Origin: Euborellia annulipes
Lineage: Eukaryota; Arthropoda; Insecta; Dermaptera; Anisolabididae
DNA: 64,000 nt
Assembly: GCA_023213315.1 (NCBI GenBank)
Contig: JAKCPI010016495.1
Span: 22,054-86,053 of the forward strand
Direction of reading: 5' to 3'
The notes under the pieces are model-generated. The model ran no database searches. It saw only the letters and a program-made list of their open reading frames with translations, and was not told where the DNA came from. Each line of letters starts with the position of its first letter. Within the stretch, counting starts at the first letter, position 1. Shown here one piece after another: positions 59,278 through 64,000 of this stretch. The position numbers were made by a program, and so were the translations under genes.

Positions 59278-59525
59278 GACTGAACGCACACCAATTGAGC
59301 AAAAACGTTTTTGACTAATCGTGCCTAAAACTGTTTTTCCAATGCTTTTCTATGGGTCAACTCACACCGAGGAGGCAAAACACAATTGAGCATGATTCGA
59401 CATCATTGAACAAAATGTTTTGCCATTGAGCATTTTGCTCAATCGGTGTGCGTTGGCATTGGCATTGCTCTTGGACTAAACGTTTTGTCCAAAAATGTTT
59501 TTGCTGAATTGGTGTGCGTTCAGCC
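59278..59525. mobile_element. PIF/Harbinger-like MITE
   Basis: Ends GACTGAACGCACACCAATT and AATTGGTGTGCGTTCAGCC are inverted. TTA lies on both sides (59275-59277, 59526-59528), the usual target of this superfamily. The interior repeats AAAACGTTTTTG and TTGAGCA motifs. Confidence 0.75.
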
Positions 59526-60005
59526 TTAAGCTATATAAAATATTCAAAATTTTATTTAAAAAAAAGTTTATTACTTCATGCTCACAAAAACTTGTTAAAT
59601 ATTCTTATGACGAATCGAGATATTTATTGATTATGTCTTATTCAAATGAATAGATCCCAAAAACTATACCAGTATAATCTTCACAAAGTTTAAGAGGATT
59701 GGTCTTGTTCTACTTAAAATAAGGATACGTCTTCATTATCCAATTATTCAGCCTCTGATTTCTATAATATACTGTAAGGCAATAAGTACAAATACAATTG
59801 TAGGTTTATTATAGTCTATGAGCACAAAGTTTTTTATAATCAAATTTCAATTATGTTCTAGCATTAGTTGAAATCACATGAAAGTAATTCAATTATTTGT
59901 ATGTATTGATTGTGTTATCCCTTATTATGCGTGAAGGAGGTGAAAAAAAAATTATTTAAAGAATTTATTTTTTTCTATTCTATTATTTATTTTTCCATTA
60001 GTCCC

Positions 60006-60070
60006 AGGCCCGTAGCGCAGTGGTATACATTGAACTTTTGTGCTAAGGATCAAGGGTTCGCTTCCCGTTT
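60006..60070 (+). mobile_element. tRNA-like SINE fragment
   Basis: GGCCCGTAGCGCAGTGGTAT (A box) and CAAGGGTTCGCTTCCCG (B box and T arm) are spaced as in a tRNA. The 3' side runs into poly-T instead of completing the acceptor stem, so this is not a working tRNA. Confidence 0.5.
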
Positions 60071-60597
60071 TTTTTTTTTTTTTTTGGACTTGAGAACTCG
60101 GGAATCATCAAAAGTTCGAATTTTTAATGATTATGAAACTTTATCTACTTCGTATATGAGAAATTAAAAAGTAATGTATTTATTAAAAATTACCAATAAT
60201 ATTTATAATTTACCCAGACTATAAAGAATAAATGATCATATAATAGCGAGATAATTTAATAATATTCTATCAATACACTTGAAAAAGGCAGTTTAAGGAT
60301 TATTTTAGAAAATCTGATTCCTCTTGTGGCTGTAAATATCCCTAATTTGGTTGTTTGTCCAGTAAAGTCGTCTCTGATGAAACCCTAAAACCGCGATCCC
60401 TCCAGAGATTAACAGAAGGACGCAGGTGAACCAAAGGGCACATCTGGATTATTTCGGCATGACAGTTGTCACAAACAATTGAAGGAAACGAATTAGAGTA
60501 ATAAATAATAAATTAAAGAAATAATACGGGAAAATAAGTTAAACATAATATTAAAATTATTTTACTTATTTTTAAAACGTGGGAACGACTCTCAATC

Positions 60598-61146
60598 AGG
60601 TCTTTTCTCTAAAAACAGACGTTAAAATTTAACATCAACAAATGGGCGTTATAAATTAAAGTAATAACATCAGCGTTAAAAATGCTATTCTCTAAACCAA
60701 ATGTTAACAGTGACGTTAACATTTTATTTTTTAGCATCAGATGTTGGCGATTCATATGAACATTGCTATGTTTTCTGCTTGTTCGTGTTTTTAGACACCT
60801 AGATAAGCTCTCGCGCATGCGCATTACTAATTTGATTTGTTATTTTCTCTCTAGTAGGCCTATTTGACACGCCAGCGTTGAAAAATGCTATTTTCAATAC
60901 AAAGTTTTAACAATAACGTTAAAATGTTGTTTTTATTTCAAGGCTGTCAAAATCCTAACCTTACTTTTTAGGGTAAAGACGCCATTTTTATGCATTAAAT
61001 ACGGCTTTAAAATATTAAAGGCACTCCCTAGACATGACATTAATTTTTAACACTAACAAAGTAAATGTTAACCTCTTTAGCTTTAAATTTTTGCTTGCAG
61101 AATAGCAATTTGAGACAAGAAAGTATTAACTTAGAGAATAGACCTG
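60598..61146. mobile_element. Inverted-end element, about 550 bp
   Basis: CAGGTCTTTTCTCTAA at the left pairs with TTAGAGAATAGACCTG at the right. Inside, AAAATGCTATT- and AACGTTAAAAT-type segments recur (for example 60684 and 60891). No transposase or clear target duplication is seen. Superfamily unknown. Confidence 0.6.
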
Positions 61147-61214
61147 AATAATGCCTTAATTTTTCTATTAAGGTAAATAAAAGAAAATGTAATTTTTTTT
61201 CTTAATTATTTTAA

Positions 61215-61352
61215 ATGGAAAGGGGCCCTTGGGCCATGGCTTTCAGTGGTAGAGTTTCTGCCTCTTGTGCCTGGGGATACCAATCCAATTGAAATAAATA
61301 AAGACCTGAGTCTAAATAACCTTCGATGCCGAAAAAGACTTTAAATTTTTTA
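61215..61352 (+). mobile_element. tRNA-derived SINE (family 1), internally shortened
   Basis: GGGGCCCTTGGGCCATGGC and CAGTGGTAGAGTTTCTGCC form a head. The B box is reduced to GGGATACCAATCC, joined directly to the family tail (AAAGACCTGAGTCTAAATAA, GATGCCGAAAAAGAC). Confidence 0.55.
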
Positions 61353-62477
61353 AAAAATGGAAAGGGAGGAGGGAGTAAACTCTAAAGATCTAATACTAAA
61401 AAAAAGAGACCACATAAAAAAGGTTGAGAAACTGCATTTAATAAAGCTTAACAAATTTAATTTATTCTATGCTAATCTCGGCGAAGAAGAGTTTGGTATT
61501 CAGATTGCCTTATATTTGAATTTATTTTTATTAATTTTTTTTTTTTTATTATTTGCGTTTATATTTTTTTATTTTCCACAAGGAAAGGAGAGAAAGCAGG
61601 ACTCCTAACTTATCTTAGGATCGGCCTATGTAGCCTATAAAAATAATAAAGTTAGTCAAATAAATTTTTTTTACATAGTTTTCTTTCACTCTTTCTTTCT
61701 CAAAAAATATATATATCTATTTCTTATTTGATATTTTTCTTTCTCATTTTTTTTCCTAGCAAAATTTTATTTGCAAAAGAAATGCAAACCCTTCTCTTGT
61801 CAAACATTAAATGGTACTTTATATATTTGAAGAGAGAAAATAAAATTGCGTTCCAAGTTCTTCCTTTACCTTGAATAAATATCTTTTTAAGATAATCTTG
61901 AAAAGATGTTACACTTGCGATCTACTCGTAAGTCCGTCTCTCTTTCTCTCACTTTCCCTTCCTTTTGCTTATAATTTTTTTTTCTTTTTTGATATTTCAC
62001 AAAAATATTGGAAGAACATGTCCACGAAAAATGAAACATGGTTTCTCCTAACAAGAGAGAAAGGAGTTAAAATAAATCAAACTGAGGAGTAGACTCGAGT
62101 GTTAACACAAGGTTAAAGCAAACCGCTCGCTATATAGATATAGAGCCTATAACAAGTTCTAGCAAACTTTATCAGATTTATTTGCGTGTGTGATAACTAA
62201 AAGAAGAGGGAGGGGATAAAAGAGAGAGTGAGAGAGATAAATTTCCAAAAATAAGATTAATGGCAAATTTGTTTTCTGTCAACAAAGAGTAGAATTTTAT
62301 TAATAAATAAATGCAAATTCTAACAGGGTATGTTATCATCTCCTTGCCAGGTCATTTTGGCACCCGGTGAAGGGGGGAGGGGTTGGATCCTCTAGATTAG
62401 TCTAAATTATAATTATTCAATATAAATAACTCAACACGGCTCGGGTTCGGATCCAGCTTGCCGCAAATAATTTCAAC
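61353..62477. other. Non-coding AT-rich stretch
   Basis: Frames at 61357-61608 and 61871-62092 are K-, F- and L-rich without domains. A short tRNA-like B-box scrap (GGCTCGGGTTCGGATCC) is at 62438. Confidence 0.45.
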
Positions 62478-62767
62478 CAGTGGTTCCCAACCTTTTTTGG
62501 CCCATCGCCCCTTTCTGGAGGTTGTCTATCACCTATCGCCCCCTTTTCATTTTCATTGCATGATTTAAAATTTTTAACAAAAAAGTACTTTATTTCAAAG
62601 TGAATCACTCAAGTTCCTCAGATAACGTTTTCTTTTCAAAGTGAAAAAATACAACACCTGCAGAAATAGTGACTTAAAAGTTGAAATTTTCAAATATGAG
62701 TAGGATGGAAGCCGCCAGGAAAGAAATCAGACAAAAATTTAATCAATCTTTATCTAATTTTTAATTT

Positions 62768-62814
62768 CGATTGCAGACGTTTGGACGCAATCGCATCCTT
62801 CCTCAGGACAATCG
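62768..62814 (-). ncRNA. Hammerhead-ribozyme-like motif, left arm
   Basis: On the minus strand: stem I CGATTG, core CTGAGGA, one extra A, stem II GGATGC/GCGTCC, then AAACGTC, and the stem I partner CAATCG. The G of GAAAC is missing here, but the GTC cleavage triplet is kept. Confidence 0.5.
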
Positions 62815-62843
62815 GTAGTTAGTAAAATACAGATATGATACTA

Positions 62844-62893
62844 CCTGTTGTCCTGAGGAAGGATGCGATTTGCGTCCGAAACGACGGCAATCG
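62844..62893 (+). ncRNA. Hammerhead-ribozyme-like motif, right arm
   Basis: CTGAGGA, extra A, stem II GGATGC/GCGTCC, GAAACGAC, CAATCG. The GAAAC box is intact but GTC has become GAC, so the two arms have complementary defects. Confidence 0.5.
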
Positions 62894-63070
62894 AAATTAA
62901 AAATTAGATAAAGATTGATTAAATTTTTGTCTGATTTCTTTCCTAGCGTAACCTTTTAAAAATCTAATAATAATTTTATTTTTATGAAGAAAATAACAAA
63001 AATGGATCTTTTTTTCGGTCAATCTTTATTTAATGAAAACAAAAATGACTAAAATTATTAATCAATCATT

Positions 63071-63115
63071 CTAGATTGGGACGTTTCAATTCTAGATTGG
63101 AATTATCTTCAGACT
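63071..63115 (-). ncRNA. Hammerhead-ribozyme-like motif, single
   Basis: The minus strand reads CTGAAGA, one T, stem II AATTC/GAATT with a 7-base loop, then GAAACGTC. All boxes match the consensus. CCAATCTAG occurs both across the stem II loop and directly after the cleavage site. Stem I is not obvious. Confidence 0.45.
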
Positions 63116-63330
63116 ATTTTATTTTTATGACAATATTTTTTCCTCTTCTTTCCTGACCATCCTGTAAATAGGAGACTTTTCTCTTTGATTTATTCTTTTA
63201 AATTTTAGTTAATTCTAATAATTTTTCTCCCTTTGAATACTCATCGCCCCCCCCCCCCCAATCGCCCCCCCCCCCCTGATATCCCAAATCGCCCACTTGG
63301 GGGCGATCGCCCCCAGGTTGGGAACCACTG

Positions 63331-64000
63331 ATTTAAACATTGCCGAAGTCTCCTCATAGGGTAGGAAAGTGGGAAAAAATCTCACCCCACAAACACAAAG
63401 GGCCCAATTAGACGTGGCCTAAGTGCCTTAAAATGAGGATTGCTCTGACTGGGTAACCGAGGAACTGCCCGTGTGGCTGAGAAGGAGCTGTACCTCCGAC
63501 TGGGTAACCCGGGATCTGAAAAAGGTTGTGGGCCGGGTGGCTGAGGACGAACAATACCATAAAATCAATCCATCCATATACAAATTAGAGAAAAATCTTA
63601 AATGTATAAAATAAATTTTAAATTTTCCAAAATTTTATCTCATTATTTTCGTCCTACGTAATTTTGTTCGATAAAAATATTTTTTTTTTCCCTGCTCTTG
63701 AAAACAAATTCTTCATTTTTGTAAACATCATTTCTTAGGTGAATTTATTAATTTTACTATGTCTATAAATTTGGTGTTTTTCCCAGCGCTAATGATCTAA
63801 GAGCTTTATTTTAATGGCGGTTCCCAAGGGCTGCAAGTTGTAATCGTAGCCAATTAGGCGCAGGTGTCGTGGACTCTCATTAAGCAACCCTCTGAGAGAA
63901 AGAGAGAGAGAAGCGATCAATGTGGTTTATTTTTAGGGTTATCTTTTTTAAGAAAATAAACATTAAAAAAATTATTTTGCAAATATTTGAAACCCTATAT
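63331..64000. other. Window end, G+C-richer unassigned patch then AT-rich sequence
   Basis: 63400-63545 contains CTGACTGGGTAACC twice (63437, 63499 as CCGACTGGGTAACCC) and GTGTGGCTGAG/GGGTGGCTGAG. It looks like a diverged repeated unit of unknown family. No exon seen. Confidence 0.4.

Larger units (their letters stand above)
62713..62948. repeat. Foldback with the best-formed hammerhead-like motifs
   Basis: The left arm begins CGCCAGGAAAGAAATCAGAC. The right arm ends with its near-complement, TCTGATTTCTTTCCTAGCG. Arms of about 100 bp are nearly identical and surround a loop at about 62815-62843. Confidence 0.8.
62478..63330. mobile_element. hAT-like element hosting two hammerhead-like insertions
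   Basis: Ends CAGTGGTTCCCAACCTTTTT and AGGTTGGGAACCACTG are inverted. Flanks ATTTCAAC and ATTTAAAC agree at 7 of 8 bases. C-runs with repeated ATCGCCCC lie near the right end. The middle is occupied by the foldback 62713-62948 and the motif at 63071-63115. Confidence 0.75.
42047..64000 (-). other. Probable upstream receptor intron (incomplete)
   Basis: The exon at 42046 must be joined to an upstream exon, but no TM1-TM5 coding sequence appears on the minus strand to the window end. I infer that most or all of this is one long, transposon-filled intron. Confidence 0.55.

Noticed and set aside
60006..60070. Possible genuine tRNA gene
   Set aside because: A and B boxes are present, but the acceptor stem cannot close and the 3' end runs into poly-T; better read as a SINE fragment.

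Overview
This window is AT-rich, gene-poor eukaryotic DNA, probably from an arthropod or another protostome. The one host gene I can support is on the minus strand. It is represented by two exons (41762-42046, then 32562-32949) encoding the end of the third intracellular loop, TM6, TM7 and the C-terminal tail of a beta-adrenergic-like octopamine receptor. The splice sites and reading phase fit together exactly across an 8.8 kb intron. The exons encoding TM1-TM5 are not visible and probably lie beyond position 64000. A caligid copepod would fit the base composition and repeat-laden introns, but that is only a guess.

Almost everything else that can be recognised is transposon-derived. (1) A dispersed 0.65-0.9 kb family has one end in a TACTTTCTCTTACC palindrome and the other in a long hairpin beginning AATCTGGTGTGAC. 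It occurs at 8750, 11813, 15539, 27457, 35281, 39712, 42828, 56054 and 57080; the last two lie head-to-tail. Several copies carry a palindromic motif that fits the RFX X-box. (2) Three tRNA-derived SINE families are present, some copies with clear target duplications. (3) Short terminal-inverted-repeat elements of hAT, Tc1/mariner/Tigger and PIF/Harbinger type are present, several with target duplications and some nested. (4) A LINE fragment (52164-53290) sits inside a Tigger-like element between identical 77-bp duplications.

The most interesting layer is a set of about ten foldback or single-arm elements that place a hammerhead-ribozyme-like core (CTGANGA, stem II, GAAAC, then a GTC- or GTT-like cleavage site). 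They lie at 764-1429, 24249-24599, 33049-33380, 34826-35119, 44303-44432, 46140-46967, 49037-49400, 51123-51180, 62713-62948 and 63071-63115. They differ in sequence but share this layout, which resembles the hammerhead motifs known from Penelope-like retroelements. All show one extra base between CTGANGA and stem II, so activity is uncertain.

Layout: 1-32 kb is intergenic repeat sea, including a 1.6 kb near-perfect palindrome at 19215-20800. 32.5-42 kb holds the two receptor exons and the intron between them. 42-64 kb is probably the next upstream intron and holds the LINE, the tandem repeat pair and the best hammerhead-like motifs.
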